Under the pieces are notes generated by a model. That model was given only the letters and a program-made list of their open reading frames with translations, ran no database searches and was not told the origin of the DNA. A DNA stretch of 64,000 bases, taken from Vibrio ouci. GTDB taxonomy: Bacteria; Pseudomonadota; Gammaproteobacteria; Enterobacterales; Vibrionaceae. A program made the translations under genes and the position numbers. Positions 50,051-60,357 of the stretch are shown piece by piece; positions within the stretch are counted from its first letter, which is position 1, and every line of letters starts with the position of its first letter. The stretch lies in NCBI RefSeq assembly GCF_004551525.1, contig NZ_SATR01000015.1, positions 1 to 64,000 on the forward strand, written 5' to 3'.

Positions 50051-51133
50051 ATGCTGCAAATAAAATCCCCCTTACGTACTCTGTTTACAGGTGCACTTTC
50101 ACTATCACTAATGGTTAGCTCATTTTCCGCTTTTACTGCAGAAAAGGTTTATCGTCTTAAGCTTGCTGAGACTTGGGGACCAAATACTCCAATTTTGGGT
50201 GATGCTACCAAGAACATGGCCCAGTTAGCCGAAGAGATGTCCAATGGACGGCTGAAAATTCGTATTGATTCAGCCAACAAGCACAAAGCGCCACTGGGCA
50301 TTTTTGATATGGTTAAATCTGGTCAGTATGACTTAGGCCACTCAAGCTCATATTATTGGAAGGGAAAAGTCCCTAACACGCTTTATTTCTCTTCGATGCC
50401 ATTTGGTATGATTTCGACTGAGCAATACGCTTGGTTCTATCGCGGTGGTGGCATGGAGTTAATGGAAAAGGTTTACGCACCGCACAACCTACTTTCGTTC
50501 CCTGGTGGTAACTCTGATATTCAAATGGGCGGTTGGTTTAAGAAAGAAATCAATTCAATTGAAGATCTACAAGGGCTAAAAATACGCATTCCTGGGTTTG
50601 CTGGAGAAGTGATGGCGCGCGTTGGGGCTAAACCAACAAATATCGCACCGGGCGAACTGTATACCTCTCTGGAACGCGGTACGATTGATGCTTTGGAATG
50701 GGTTGGCCCAGCATTTGATTTACGTATGGGTTTCCAGAAAATTGCCCCGTTTTACTACACGGCATGGCATGAACCGGGTTCTGAAACGCAATTCCTAGTT
50801 AATAAGAAGACATGGGATAAACTGCCCGCTGATCTTCAGACCATTCTAGAGACCGCTTTCCGCGTAGCCGCCTTCGATATGTATACCCAAGCTGTCGACG
50901 CCAATGCCAATAGCTGGGCAACCATGAGTGCTGAGTACCCAGATATTAGGGTGAGAGACTTCCCACCAGCCGTACTTGAGGCGATGCAAATGGCTACTAA
51001 TGAATTGCTGGCAGAGCAAGCTAATAAAGATGCTTTAGCCAAAGAAATTATTGAGTCACAAAAGCAGTACTTAACCAAAGTTCGTGCTTGGACGGATATT
51101 TCTTCGAAAGCTTATCTAGATAGCAATAACTAA
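50051..51133 (+). CDS. TRAP transporter solute-binding protein (DctP/TakP-like), orphan
   Basis: A 360-aa periplasmic binding protein of the DctP family for tripartite ATP-independent (TRAP) uptake, with a signal peptide ending near residue 29 (SAFTA). The family landmarks are AETWGPNTPILGDATKNMA at the N-terminus, the LKIRIPGFAGEVMARVGAKP segment with the ligand-contacting Arg, and TIDALEWVGP and TAWHEPGSETQ. The EWVGP and WHEPG motifs resemble the alpha-keto acid or monocarboxylate binders (TakP type). No DctQ or DctM membrane genes lie beside it; nagB follows after a terminator. It must use a TRAP permease encoded elsewhere, or have another role. Confidence 0.88.
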   Translation: MLQIKSPLRTLFTGALSLSLMVSSFSAFTAEKVYRLKLAETWGPNTPILGDATKNMAQLAEEMSNGRLKIRIDSANKHKAPLGIFDMVKSGQYDLGHSSSYYWKGKVPNTLYFSSMPFGMISTEQYAWFYRGGGMELMEKVYAPHNLLSFPGGNSDIQMGGWFKKEINSIEDLQGLKIRIPGFAGEVMARVGAKPTNIAPGELYTSLERGTIDALEWVGPAFDLRMGFQKIAPFYYTAWHEPGSETQFLVNKKTWDKLPADLQTILETAFRVAAFDMYTQAVDANANSWATMSAEYPDIRVRDFPPAVLEAMQMATNELLAEQANKDALAKEIIESQKQYLTKVRAWTDISSKAYLDSNN

Positions 51134-51140
51134 CCTCTCT

Positions 51141-51172
51141 GCACGCAGAGCAACGCTTTGCGTGCGCTTTTC
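51141..51172 (+). terminator. Terminator after the TRAP binding protein gene
   Basis: An 11-bp stem (GCACGCAGAGC with GCTTTGCGTGC, one G-T pair) and an AAC loop, followed by GCTTTTC. Confidence 0.7.
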
Positions 51173-51347
51173 TCAGAATAGAAAAAAAGCCAAAGATTCT
51201 TCCTCTTCGCACAGATAAGTGCACATTATTTGATCTAAAATAAGAGAAAAACCTCGCCTCTCCCGCAAAAACGCTAGCTTAAAATTCGCTCTTATTTTAC
51301 AATGCAAATTAAGCATTACATCTGACAATTTTCTATAGGAAAGACAA

Positions 51348-52148
51348 ATGAGACTGATTCCTCTAAATAACGCTGCACAAGTTGGTAAATGGGCAGCGCG
51401 TCACATTGCAAACAAGATCAACGCGTTCAACCCAACAGCAGATCGTCCATTTGTTCTTGGTCTACCAACGGGTGGGACTCCTCTAGCAACTTACAATGCG
51501 CTAATTGAACTACACAAAGCGGGCGAAGTAAGCTTCAAGAACGTTGTGACATTCAATATGGATGAGTACATCGGTATCCCAGCGGATCACCCTGAGTCAT
51601 ACCGCTCTTTCATGTACAACAACTTCTTCAACCACATTGATATTCAAGAAGAAAACATCAACCTGCTAGACGGCAATGCGGCAGACAACGATGCAGAATG
51701 TCAGCGTTACGAAGACAAGATCAAATCTTACGGCAAGATCAACCTATTCATGGGTGGTGTGGGTAACGATGGTCACATCGCATTCAACGAGCCAGCATCT
51801 TCTCTATCTTCACGCACTCGTATCAAGACGCTAACTGAAGATACTCGTATTGCGAACTCTCGTTTCTTTGATGGTGACATCAACCAAGTACCTAAGTACG
51901 CACTGACTATCGGTGTTGGTACACTACTAGATTCTGAAGAGATCATGATCCTAGTTACAGGTCACAACAAAGCACTAGCACTAGAAGCAGCAGTTGAAGG
52001 CAGCGTAAACCACCTATGGACTGTATCTGCACTTCAGCTACACCCGAAATCAGTAATTGTTTGTGATGAGCCATCAACTCAAGAGCTAAAAGTGAAGACA
52101 GTTAAATACTTCACTGAGCTAGAAGCTGAGAACATCAAAGGTTTCTAA
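51348..52148 (+). CDS. nagB: Glucosamine-6-phosphate deaminase NagB
   Basis: NagB converts glucosamine 6-phosphate to fructose 6-phosphate and ammonia, the entry of chitin- and GlcNAc-derived sugar into glycolysis. The 266-aa protein has E. coli length. Visible are the [12 protein letters not shown] phosphate loop, the catalytic Asp72 in FNMDEYIG and the [13 protein letters not shown] motif with the catalytic Asp-His. It is a single gene with its own terminator. The opposing enzyme GlmS is encoded 3.5 kb away. Confidence 0.97.
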   Translation: MRLIPLNNAAQVGKWAARHIANKINAFNPTADRPFVLGLPTGGTPLATYNALIELHKAGEVSFKNVVTFNMDEYIGIPADHPESYRSFMYNNFFNHIDIQEENINLLDGNAADNDAECQRYEDKIKSYGKINLFMGGVGNDGHIAFNEPASSLSSRTRIKTLTEDTRIANSRFFDGDINQVPKYALTIGVGTLLDSEEIMILVTGHNKALALEAAVEGSVNHLWTVSALQLHPKSVIVCDEPSTQELKVKTVKYFTELEAENIKGF

Positions 52149-52174
52149 TTATCGCTTAATAGTGATAACCCAAT

Positions 52175-52207
52175 TAAAAAGGCAGCTTATGTAAGCTGCC
52201 TTTTTTG
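52175..52207 (+). terminator. Intrinsic terminator after nagB
   Basis: GGCAGCTTA/TAAGCTGCC stem with flanking A-run and TTTTTTG. Confidence 0.9.
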
Positions 52208-52276
52208 TATCTATTACTTTCTGTAGCAACTAACTCCTCGCCGCGAGCAACTTGAAAGCAATGGCTTTAACCTAAG

Positions 52277-52301
52277 AAAAAGACAGCCTAGACTGCCTTT
52301 A
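52277..52301 (-). terminator. Terminator after the chemoreceptor gene
   Basis: On the minus strand, an AAGGCAGT / GCTGTCTT hairpin with G-T pairs and a loop of about four, followed by TTTTC. Confidence 0.65.
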
Positions 52302-52324
52302 TTCCTATAATTTTAAAGCCGTAT

Positions 52325-55129
52325 TTACACCTTAAATTGCAGCGTATATGCGTTCAGCTCTTCCGCCGATTGAGCCACTTCATGGCTTGCTCCAGCGAGC
52401 TGCTCGGCACTTGCCGATGTCTGTAGCGACATTTCACTGATGGTAGTAATGCTGCTACTCACTGTATCGGTCACTTTGGCTTGCTCTTCAGCGGCGGTCG
52501 ATACTTGATCCATCATTGAATGAATGTGGTTGATCGACTCTAGTATTCCGACAAAGTTGGCTTTGGTTTGCTCAGACAACTCTTCTGTCATTTTGACCTG
52601 TTCTTCACAGCGCGTCATATTACTGCTTGCCGAATCAGCGGCTTGCTGAACTGAAGAGATCATTTGCTGTATTTCCGATGCAGATGTTTGCGTTCGCTGT
52701 GCCAGCGTTCGTACCTCATCGGCGACCACGGCGAAGCCACGTCCAGCTTCACCCGCTCGTGCCGCCTCAATCGCCGCATTCAGAGCCAGCAAGTTAGTTT
52801 GCTCAGCGATTTCTTGGATAACCACCAGAACATGACCAATTTCGTTGCTCTTGAGCTGCAAGGTTTTCATGTCTTGGTTCGCAGCAAACACTTCTTGAAC
52901 CAAACTATTAAGCGCCATGCTGCCCTTATCTAATGTTTGCTGACCAGAGGTACTGGTATCACGCGCCGCGATCGATGCCTGGGCTACATCGTGGGTGCTG
53001 CGGGCGACTTGTTGAATCGATACGGTCATCTGTTCAATCGCAGAAGCAACCGACTCGGTCTCTCGATGCTGAGTTGTCACCGCATGCGTAGTTTGCTCAC
53101 TGGCGACCGAGGTTTCCTCTGCTGTCGATGCAAGGCTTTGACTCGCTTCAACAATATGAGCAATCAGCTGTTTGAGGTTGTCTGACATTTCACGCAGCGC
53201 ACCATACAGGCTATCGGTAGGAGCTTGACGATCAAATTGATAAGTTAGATCACCTTTTGCCACTTGCTGAGCCAGCAACATCATTTCTCTCGGCTCTCCA
53301 CCAAGAGGCTTCTTGATCACCTTGGCAAGATAAATGGCGAGAGCTACGGTGAGCAGCAGCGTCCCAATCATGAGGTAAACAATACTGCTGCGAATCTTAC
53401 TCACTGACGCAAAGGCTTCGCTTTGATCAATTTCAGCCACCAATGCCCAGCGGAAATCACCGATATCCAGCGGAGCATAAGACGACAACACTTGGTTACC
53501 GTTATAATCGCTGATGATCTTAGCACCTGAGTTACCCGCTAGGGCTTCCAATGTCGCTTCAGTTTTTACTCCATTACTTTCCACGCTACCAGCGAATGAA
53601 GCTGTCACAGAATGGGCTTCAGGATTCAAGTAAGAGTCAGAGCGCATACGATAATCAGAGCCCACTAAGTAAGACTCTCCACTTTCGCCCATACCTTCAC
53701 GCAATTGCATCACCGCATTAATCGCATCCAATGATAATTGCAGTGCGACCACCATAATGACTTCACCCTGCTGATTTAATATTGGTTTAGCAATAAACGC
53801 AGCTGGCGCATCATTAGATGGGGCATAAGGCGCAAAATCAACAATCCCATATTGCTTGCTACTCAACACTTCACGCACTAACTGACCAAGATTGCTTGAA
53901 GCATAACGACCGTTAACTAGGTTAGTTTGATAATCGGCTTCTTTGGTCACGGTATAAAAAGCTTCACCACTTGGGTCGATCAAAAATAGATCGTAGTAAC
54001 CATAACTTTCGATGTATTTTTGATAGAAATCGACACCTTGGTCATCTTTAGGTACGAAGGCCTCTGTGACATCTTTTTCAGAAATGATCCCCCACTGATG
54101 CTGATCATCTAACGTGATCGACTGCCATACCGACAACACTAGGTTGCCATTGTAATCAGTGATGATACTAGAGCCACCTTGCTTAAAAACTTGCTCAGAG
54201 GCTTGAGTCTCTACTCGAGTATTATTTTGGAACGACGCGACGACAGAATGGCCAACAGGGTCTAGACGAGAGTCAGAACGCATCAAGTTATCACTGCCAA
54301 TCAGATAGGTTTCGCCAGTCTCACCCATACCTTGGACTTGGCCAGTAATCGAGTTGACTTTATCGATTGGAAACTGAAGCGCCGCGTAGCCAATCACCTT
54401 ATCCTTCTGATCACTAATTGGGGTAACAAAAAATCCGGCAGGAACATTATTGGAGTAGTGATAAAGGGTAAAGTCACCAAAGTAAACGTGACCAAGCTTG
54501 GTAGACTGCTGCGCACGACTGAAGGCTTTCTCTAAACCCGAACCGATAATATTACTCGAGCGAACATTTTTACCGATATCCTGTTCACGGGTGGTAGTAT
54601 AAACAATGTCACCATTAGTATTAATCAAAAATGCATCATACCAACCAAAGCTTTGCTGAAAGCGATCGACCTCTTCGCCATACTGCTCTGCAACCCCACT
54701 CCACTGGCGACCATTAATCTTGCCACCTTGGATCTGAAATGCGCGCTCAAACTCCTGCATCACCATTCTTGTGGTATAGGAGTCAGCAAACAAGCGCAAA
54801 CTGAGTTTAAGCTGCTCAATATATTCGTTGATCTGATTCGCCTGCGACTGATTAATCGCCTCTAGTTTGCGAAACCCCTCCAATTGAAGCGTATTGGCGA
54901 CATCGACCAATACATCCATATCTCCTTGCCGCTCAGCAAAAAACGCATTGATTTGGGCAGACTTAATGCTTCTTACAGTATCAAGCTGATTGTATGAACG
55001 CTCTGTTAGAGCGGTTTGACTTAACCACACAGAGTTTATGCCGAGGATCACCGCAGGCACCACACCGATAAAAACTAACGCCCCAATTATCAATTGAGAG
55101 AGTTTGAGTCGACCTAACCACTGGCCCAT
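52325..55129 (-). CDS. Methyl-accepting chemotaxis protein with duplicated periplasmic sensor module
   Basis: A 934-aa transmembrane chemoreceptor. The start [12 protein letters not shown] (55129) has AGGGA 6 nt upstream; the open frame to 55180 adds 17 unlikely residues. After TM1 (about 12-36) comes a helical region, then two similar dCACHE-like modules of about 214 aa: one from residue 162 ([13 protein letters not shown] ... [12 protein letters not shown] ... ITDYNGN), one from 376 ([13 protein letters not shown] ... [12 protein letters not shown] ... ISDYNGN). TM2 (about 585-608), a HAMP domain and the signalling domain follow. The hairpin tip reads [21 protein letters not shown]. The ligand is unknown. 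Confidence 0.93.
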   Translation of the reverse strand: MGQWLGRLKLSQLIIGALVFIGVVPAVILGINSVWLSQTALTERSYNQLDTVRSIKSAQINAFFAERQGDMDVLVDVANTLQLEGFRKLEAINQSQANQINEYIEQLKLSLRLFADSYTTRMVMQEFERAFQIQGGKINGRQWSGVAEQYGEEVDRFQQSFGWYDAFLINTNGDIVYTTTREQDIGKNVRSSNIIGSGLEKAFSRAQQSTKLGHVYFGDFTLYHYSNNVPAGFFVTPISDQKDKVIGYAALQFPIDKVNSITGQVQGMGETGETYLIGSDNLMRSDSRLDPVGHSVVASFQNNTRVETQASEQVFKQGGSSIITDYNGNLVLSVWQSITLDDQHQWGIISEKDVTEAFVPKDDQGVDFYQKYIESYGYYDLFLIDPSGEAFYTVTKEADYQTNLVNGRYASSNLGQLVREVLSSKQYGIVDFAPYAPSNDAPAAFIAKPILNQQGEVIMVVALQLSLDAINAVMQLREGMGESGESYLVGSDYRMRSDSYLNPEAHSVTASFAGSVESNGVKTEATLEALAGNSGAKIISDYNGNQVLSSYAPLDIGDFRWALVAEIDQSEAFASVSKIRSSIVYLMIGTLLLTVALAIYLAKVIKKPLGGEPREMMLLAQQVAKGDLTYQFDRQAPTDSLYGALREMSDNLKQLIAHIVEASQSLASTAEETSVASEQTTHAVTTQHRETESVASAIEQMTVSIQQVARSTHDVAQASIAARDTSTSGQQTLDKGSMALNSLVQEVFAANQDMKTLQLKSNEIGHVLVVIQEIAEQTNLLALNAAIEAARAGEAGRGFAVVADEVRTLAQRTQTSASEIQQMISSVQQAADSASSNMTRCEEQVKMTEELSEQTKANFVGILESINHIHSMMDQVSTAAEEQAKVTDTVSSSITTISEMSLQTSASAEQLAGASHEVAQSAEELNAYTLQFKV

Positions 55130-55662
55130 ATATATCCCTATTGTATTTATTCGAAAAATTGACGCTTCTAACGACAACATTCGGTTTTTTGACGCGAAAA
55201 GGGGCGAAATAACCAGAAGTCAAACGTTAACGAGAGCATCAGCGCTATAAAAAAGCAGTGGTCAAGAGAACAATGATTAATGAATGAAAACAACCGTAAG
55301 TAAGACTTTGTAACATCTATCAATAACATGACTTGTATAGGCTAATTTACATAGAATTTGAGCGGATAAGAGGTTGTTCAGAAAGGAATAAGCGGATACG
55401 TCAATCAATCGATAAGACTGAATTAATAGCGCCAAGCCAATTAGTATCTAATCTATCAGTTAATCGATTTACCCATTGCCACTCGCCATTCGCTACAGCA
55501 AGGTGCTTGGTTGGTATGTAAACCTGATTGTGCAGTGGTCAGTGAGAAGGGTTTGAAACTGTTGAAGGGATAACTCCGGAGCAAACCCTTCATTTATATA
55601 GAGATATAAGCAAATAAAAAAGCGGTGCATCGACACCGCTTTGATTAACAACTCACTTCTAA
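55130..55662. other. Gap between glmS and the chemoreceptor
   Basis: A 533-bp region with only the glmS terminator (55613-55642) at one end and the chemoreceptor ribosome-binding site at the other. I find no convincing sigma-28 or sigma-70 promoter for the chemoreceptor, no further gene and no repeat of the palindrome family. A 62-codon frame at 55333-55521 has no ribosome-binding site or recognisable features and is not called. Confidence 0.6.
55613..55642 (-). terminator. Intrinsic terminator after glmS
   Basis: AGCGGTG/CACCGCT stem with a 6-nt loop, followed on the minus strand by TTTTTATT. Confidence 0.88.
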
Positions 55663-57495
55663 TTACTCAACGGTGACCGCTTTGGCAAGGTTACGTGGCT
55701 GATCGACGTCCGTCCCTTTGATTAAGGCAACATAGTAAGATAGCAGCTGCATTGGAATCGTGTAGTAGATAGGCGCTGTAATATCGCTGACATGCGGCAT
55801 AGTAATGATCTTCATCGTTTCATCCGCTTCAAAGCCTGCTTCTTCATCAGCAAAGACGTACAGTAAACCACCGCGTGCACGTACTTCTTCGATGTTCGAC
55901 TTAAGCTTCTCTAACAGTTCATTGCTTGGCGCAACAACCACAACTGGCATATCCGCATCAATAAGCGCAAGAGGACCATGTTTCAATTCACCCGCCGCGT
56001 AGGCTTCAGCGTGAATGTAAGAGATCTCTTTTAGTTTTAGAGACGCTTCCATCGCGATTGGATAGAACTCACCGCGGCCTAAGAATAGAGTGTGGTGCTT
56101 ATCAGCAAAATCTTCTGCTAGCGCTTCAATATCCTTTTCAAATGAAAGTGCGGCATTGATTTGTGCTGGCAGTGCATGTAGCGCTTGTACAATCTCTTTT
56201 TCTTTCTCTTTAGAGACGCGGTCTTGCTGCTTACCTAGCGCGGTAACCAACATCAGCAATGCAGATAGTTGAGTAGTAAAGGCTTTGGTTGATGCCACAC
56301 CAATCTCGACACCTGCACGAGTCATAAAGGCAAAGTCCGACTCACGAACCAGCGAAGAGCCCGCCACGTTACAAATTGTCATTGCCGCCATGTAGCCTTT
56401 CTCTTTGGCTAAGCGCAGAGCTGCCAAAGTATCCGCCGTTTCACCAGACTGAGATAGCGTAATCAACAGACTATTTGGACGAGTAACAAATTTGCGGTAA
56501 CGGAATTCAGACGCGATTTCGACATCACAGCTAACACCAGCGATATCTTCAAACCAGTAGCGTGCTGTCATACCGGCATTATAAGAAGTACCACAAGCTA
56601 CAATCTGAACATGTTCAACTTTGCTTAAGATATCTGCCGCGTTAACACCGATCGCTTCAGTCACCACAGCGTCATCGCTAATACGACCTTCCATCGTGTT
56701 GATCAATGCTGTCGGCTGTTCGTAGATCTCTTTTTGCATGAAGTGACGGTATTTACCTTTATCACCCGCGTCATGTTCTGCGTTCGACTCAGTAATATCA
56801 CGCTCAACACGCTCACCTGTCATATCAAATACGGTCACTTCACGGCGAGTAATTTCTGCCACGTCTCCTTCTTCTAGATACATAAAGCGGCGTGTTACGT
56901 TAAGCAGAGCCAGTTGGTCTGAAGCAAGGAAGTTTTCGCCAACACCGAAACCAATCACAATAGGGCTACCAGAGCGAGCAACGACGATGCGCGAAGGATC
57001 TTTACGATCAACAGCGACAGTGCCGTAAGCGCCTTCTAATTGCTTAGCGGTTTTTTGTACCGCTTCAACCAGCGACGTAGAAGTGCGGAGTTCCCACTCG
57101 ACTAGATGGGCAATCACTTCCGTATCCGTTTGAGAGTTAAATACGTAACCACGAGATTTTAGTAGTTCACGTAATTCTTGATGGTTTTCAATGATGCCAT
57201 TGTGCACCACCGCAATATCACCAGACATGTGTGGGTGAGCATTCGCTTCTGAAGGTTCACCATGCGTTGCCCAACGTGTATGTGCAATACCAGTCCCACC
57301 GACGACACTCGCTTGTTCTACTGCATCAGCCAACTCTTGCACTTTACCCAAACGACGTACACGGGTTAAGTTTGATTCACCATCAACAACCGCTACTCCC
57401 GCAGAGTCATAGCCGCGGTACTCTAAGCGACGTAGACCTTCGACCAAAATTTCTGCTACATCACGCTGTGCTACCGCACCAACAATTCCACACAT
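55663..57495 (-). CDS. glmS: Glutamine-fructose-6-phosphate aminotransferase GlmS
   Basis: GlmS makes glucosamine 6-phosphate from fructose 6-phosphate and glutamine, the first step to UDP-GlcNAc for peptidoglycan and LPS. The 610-aa protein has the Ntn glutaminase domain beginning with the catalytic Cys after the initiator ([10 protein letters not shown]), GYDSAGVAV and [12 protein letters not shown], then two SIS isomerase domains ([51 protein letters not shown]), ending in [13 protein letters not shown]. It lies 78 bp downstream of a DeoR-type regulator on the same strand. Confidence 0.98.
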   Translation of the reverse strand: MCGIVGAVAQRDVAEILVEGLRRLEYRGYDSAGVAVVDGESNLTRVRRLGKVQELADAVEQASVVGGTGIAHTRWATHGEPSEANAHPHMSGDIAVVHNGIIENHQELRELLKSRGYVFNSQTDTEVIAHLVEWELRTSTSLVEAVQKTAKQLEGAYGTVAVDRKDPSRIVVARSGSPIVIGFGVGENFLASDQLALLNVTRRFMYLEEGDVAEITRREVTVFDMTGERVERDITESNAEHDAGDKGKYRHFMQKEIYEQPTALINTMEGRISDDAVVTEAIGVNAADILSKVEHVQIVACGTSYNAGMTARYWFEDIAGVSCDVEIASEFRYRKFVTRPNSLLITLSQSGETADTLAALRLAKEKGYMAAMTICNVAGSSLVRESDFAFMTRAGVEIGVASTKAFTTQLSALLMLVTALGKQQDRVSKEKEKEIVQALHALPAQINAALSFEKDIEALAEDFADKHHTLFLGRGEFYPIAMEASLKLKEISYIHAEAYAAGELKHGPLALIDADMPVVVVAPSNELLEKLKSNIEEVRARGGLLYVFADEEAGFEADETMKIITMPHVSDITAPIYYTIPMQLLSYYVALIKGTDVDQPRNLAKAVTVE

Positions 57496-57573
57496 GTTTT
57501 ACTCCATTTTTTCAATTCCGATTGGCAGCAAGCAAAGGCCATATTCGGTAAGTTTTTAAATTCGTTTATTTGT

Positions 57574-58335
57574 TTATGCGCAAATCACTTTAATGCCATG
57601 AGATTCGATTTTTTGTTTGTGCTCAGGCGCTAAGTCTTTATTTGTAATCAGGATATCGATGGCATCCCACGCTAATTCTAGGTTTGGTATCTTGCGAGCG
57701 ATCTTTTCTGACTCGACCATCACAATCACTTCACGTGATACTTCTGCCATCACCTTGCTTAAGCCAACCAACTCATTAAAGGTTGTGGTGCCTCGATCTA
57801 AGTCGACACCATCCGCACCAATAAATAACTGGTCAAAGTCATATGATCGTAGAACAGATTCAGCAACTTGCCCTTGAAACGACTCTGAATGCGCATCCCA
57901 AGTGCCACCAGTCATCAACAAAGTCGGCTCACTCTCTAATTCGTTAAGGGCATTAGCGACATTGAGCGAGTTGGTCATCACCACCAATCCATTCATGCCA
58001 TCAAGCTGTTTAATCAATGCCCCTGTCGTGCTGCCACTATCGATAACAATTCGATTATGTTCACGGATCAATTTGGCAGCAGCTTGAGCCAGTTCATTCT
58101 TTCGAATCGAAACATTTTCATTCATTTCATCACTAACCACTTCTTTTGGTAGTGCAATAGCACCACCATAACGGCGCAGTAACTGACCATTTTTTTCTAG
58201 CGAGGCAAGATCCTTTCTAATCGTGACTTCCGATGTTTCAAACTGAGCAGATAGCGCTTCAACGCTCACCTCTCCTTTCTCGTTCACTAGATTAGATATT
58301 GCGTGTCTTCTTAGCTGAGTGTTTCGTTTCGACAT
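57574..58335 (-). CDS. DeoR-family transcriptional regulator beside glmS
   Basis: A 253-aa DeoR-family regulator. The N-terminal winged helix-turn-helix (about residues 5-57) includes VEALSAQFETSEVTIRKDLASLEKNGQLLRRYGGA. The C-terminal DeoRC sugar-phosphate sensor domain has the IVIDSGSTTGALI phosphate loop, MTNSLNVANAL and the FIGADGVDLDRG motif. A comparable regulator beside glmS (called GlmR in pseudomonads) controls amino-sugar genes, so a role in glmS control is likely but inferred. It sits 78 bp upstream of glmS and faces away from pyk. An inverted TTTCGA repeat around its own promoter suggests autoregulation. Confidence 0.9.
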   Translation of the reverse strand: MSKRNTQLRRHAISNLVNEKGEVSVEALSAQFETSEVTIRKDLASLEKNGQLLRRYGGAIALPKEVVSDEMNENVSIRKNELAQAAAKLIREHNRIVIDSGSTTGALIKQLDGMNGLVVMTNSLNVANALNELESEPTLLMTGGTWDAHSESFQGQVAESVLRSYDFDQLFIGADGVDLDRGTTTFNELVGLSKVMAEVSREVIVMVESEKIARKIPNLELAWDAIDILITNKDLAPEHKQKIESHGIKVICA

Positions 58336-58349
58336 TTAACTAACACTTT

Positions 58350-58391
58350 AAAGTTTCGAACTGAAAGAAATTATAGTCAAGTCGAAACTTT
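58350..58391 (-). promoter_or_regulatory. Candidate promoter and auto-operator of the DeoR regulator
   Basis: A perfect 10-bp inverted repeat, AAAGTTTCGA (58350-58359) and TCGAAACTTT (58382-58391), 22 bp apart. Between the arms lies ATTATA (58370-58375), a TATAAT -10 box on the minus strand. A repressor bound to both arms would cover the promoter. TTTCG-containing boxes are common in DeoR-family operators; the link to this regulator is inferred. Confidence 0.5.
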
Positions 58392-58659
58392 TAAGTCCAT
58401 TTATTTCGATCCAAAAAATTAATAAATAGCGATAAAACCTTGTCCTAAGACAAATGTTAAGCAGTGATATTGAAATGATTCGGTGGTAGAATTCGCAACC
58501 GAAAAGAAAAAAAATTACAGAATTGACCGTTATTTTTTTGCAACCTAGCGCCTATATCCTAGTTTTGTCACATAAATACGGCACTAAATCCCAATAAGTT
58601 GGTCATAAAATGACTAAACTTATGAAAGACTTTCAGTTCTGGAGCTAACAACATAACTG

Positions 58660-58702
58660 GCTATTTTTATAAGTTGGCAGGCACAAAATGCCTAAAAATA
58701 GC
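58660..58702 (+). other. Structured element in the pyk leader
   Basis: GCTATTTTT (58660-58668) is complementary to AAAAATAGC (58694-58702), with an inner AGGCA/TGCCT stem (58679-58683, 58689-58693) stacked on the 3' side and a 10-nt bulge on the 5' side. It ends 62 nt before the pyk start codon. It could be a leader hairpin or a protein-binding dyad. Confidence 0.55.
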
Positions 58703-58764
58703 TTTGGCTTCAGACCAATAACCGACTTTCAAATTGTAACTATATCGACCGGAGAGTATCTTCC

Positions 58765-60177
58765 ATGAAAAAGACCAAAATCGTATGTACGATTGGCCCT
58801 AAAACTGAATCTGTAGAGAAGCTAACTGAACTAGTAAATGCAGGCATGAACGTAATGCGCCTGAACTTCTCTCACGGTGACTATGTAGAGCACGGCACTC
58901 GTATCGCGAACTTCCGTAAAGTTATGGAAGAGTCTGGTAAGCAACTAGCTATCCTACTAGATACTAAAGGTCCAGAAATCCGCACTATCAAACTAGAGAA
59001 CGGCGACGACGTTGATCTAGTAGCGGGTCAAGAGTTCACTTTCACAACTGACACAACTGTTGTAGGTAACAAAGACAAAGTTGCAGTAACGTACGCTGGC
59101 TTCGCAGCTGACCTATCTGCTGGTAACACTATCCTTGTTGATGACGGCCTAATCGAAATGGAAGTTATCTCAACAACTGACGCTGAAGTTAAGTGTAAAG
59201 TACTTAACAACGGTGCTCTTGGTGAAAACAAAGGTGTTAACCTACCAGGCGTTTCTGTAAACCTACCTGCACTATCTGAAAAAGATAAGAACGACCTTAA
59301 ATTTGGTTGTGAGCAAGGCGTTGACTTCGTAGCAGCATCTTTCATCCGTAAAGCATCTGACGTTCAAGAAATCCGTGAAGTTCTAACTGCAAACGGCGGC
59401 GAGAACATCCACATCATCTCTAAGATCGAAAACCAAGAAGGTGTTGATAACTTCGACGAGATTCTAGATCTGTCTGACGGCATCATGGTTGCTCGTGGTG
59501 ACCTAGGTGTTGAAATCCCAGCTGAAGAAGTAATCTTCGCTCAGAAGATGATGATCGAGAAGTGTAACCGTGCACGTAAGATGGTTATCACTGCAACGCA
59601 AATGCTTGATTCAATGATCAACAACCCACGTCCTACTCGTGCGGAAGCGGGCGACGTTGCTAACGCAGTAATGGACGGTACTGACGCGGTAATGCTTTCT
59701 GGTGAAACGGCTAAAGGTAAGTACCCAGTTGAAGCGGTAACTATCATGGCTCAAATCGCGAACCGTACTGATTCAGCGCTTAAAGCTGAGCTAGGTTCTC
59801 GTCTAGACAGCCCACGTCTACGTATCACTGAAGCGGTATGTAAAGGTGCAGTAGACACAGCTGAAAAACTAGCTGCTCCACTGATTGTTGTTGCAACTGA
59901 AGGCGGTAAGTCTGCACGTTCAGTACGTAAGTACTTCCCAACTGCGAACATTATCGCTCTAACTACTAACACTAAGACTGCTGCACAGCTAGTTCTTACT
60001 AAAGGTGTTACACCAGTTGTTGTTGATTCAATCGAAAGCACTGACGCATTCTACGTAGCGGGTAAAGAAATCGCTCTAGAATCTGGCCTTGGTAACAAAG
60101 GCGACATCGTAGTAATGGTTTCTGGTGCACTAGTTGCTTCAGGCACAACAAACACTGCGTCTGTACACGTTCTATAA
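58765..60177 (+). CDS. pykF: Pyruvate kinase (type I, PykF)
   Basis: Pyruvate kinase makes pyruvate and ATP from phosphoenolpyruvate. The 470-aa protein begins [15 protein letters not shown] and has [20 protein letters not shown], the catalytic [16 protein letters not shown] with the Lys-Glu pair, [12 protein letters not shown] and TATQMLDSM motifs, and a C-terminal allosteric domain. The single-domain length and fructose-1,6-bisphosphate-site region fit the PykF type, not PykA. Codon use is strongly biased, as for a highly expressed gene. It is divergent from the deoR gene and ends at a terminator. Confidence 0.96.
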   Translation: MKKTKIVCTIGPKTESVEKLTELVNAGMNVMRLNFSHGDYVEHGTRIANFRKVMEESGKQLAILLDTKGPEIRTIKLENGDDVDLVAGQEFTFTTDTTVVGNKDKVAVTYAGFAADLSAGNTILVDDGLIEMEVISTTDAEVKCKVLNNGALGENKGVNLPGVSVNLPALSEKDKNDLKFGCEQGVDFVAASFIRKASDVQEIREVLTANGGENIHIISKIENQEGVDNFDEILDLSDGIMVARGDLGVEIPAEEVIFAQKMMIEKCNRARKMVITATQMLDSMINNPRPTRAEAGDVANAVMDGTDAVMLSGETAKGKYPVEAVTIMAQIANRTDSALKAELGSRLDSPRLRITEAVCKGAVDTAEKLAAPLIVVATEGGKSARSVRKYFPTANIIALTTNTKTAAQLVLTKGVTPVVVDSIESTDAFYVAGKEIALESGLGNKGDIVVMVSGALVASGTTNTASVHVL

Positions 60178-60205
60178 TTAATTAGAGTAAATCACTCAAT
60201 TAAAT

Positions 60206-60233
60206 AAAAAGAGGGCTTATGCCCTCTTTTTTT
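60206..60233 (+). terminator. Intrinsic terminator after pykF
   Basis: AAAGAGGGC/GCCCTCTTT stem with a TTAT loop, followed by TTTTG. Confidence 0.92.
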
Positions 60234-60357
60234 GTATTTCTTTCTTGCTCAGCTATTCAGTACGCTGTATTATCGACACCAACCAACGGTACTGCATACC
60301 ATTAAATTTATATCGATTTTATATAGCCCATCTCTGTGCGCAAATGAGGAACGCAAC

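Larger units (their letters stand above)
58336..58764. other. Divergent regulatory region between the deoR gene and pyk
   Basis: A 429-bp gap with no gene. It holds the candidate promoter/operator of the DeoR regulator (58350-58391), a TGAAAG-A-CTTTCA palindrome (58623-58635), a long hairpin in the pyk leader (58660-58702) and a GGAGAG-type ribosome-binding site for pyk. The stretch 58400-58620 is AT-rich, without a promoter I would call with confidence. Confidence 0.7.

Noticed and set aside
58623..58635. Cra (FruR) operator upstream of pyk
   Set aside because: TGAA-N5-TTCA has one base too many between the half-sites compared with the TGAA-N4-TTCA type consensus.
59028..59345. 105-codon minus-strand frame in pykF
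   Set aside because: Antisense to a highly biased gene; such shadows are expected and it has no supporting signals.
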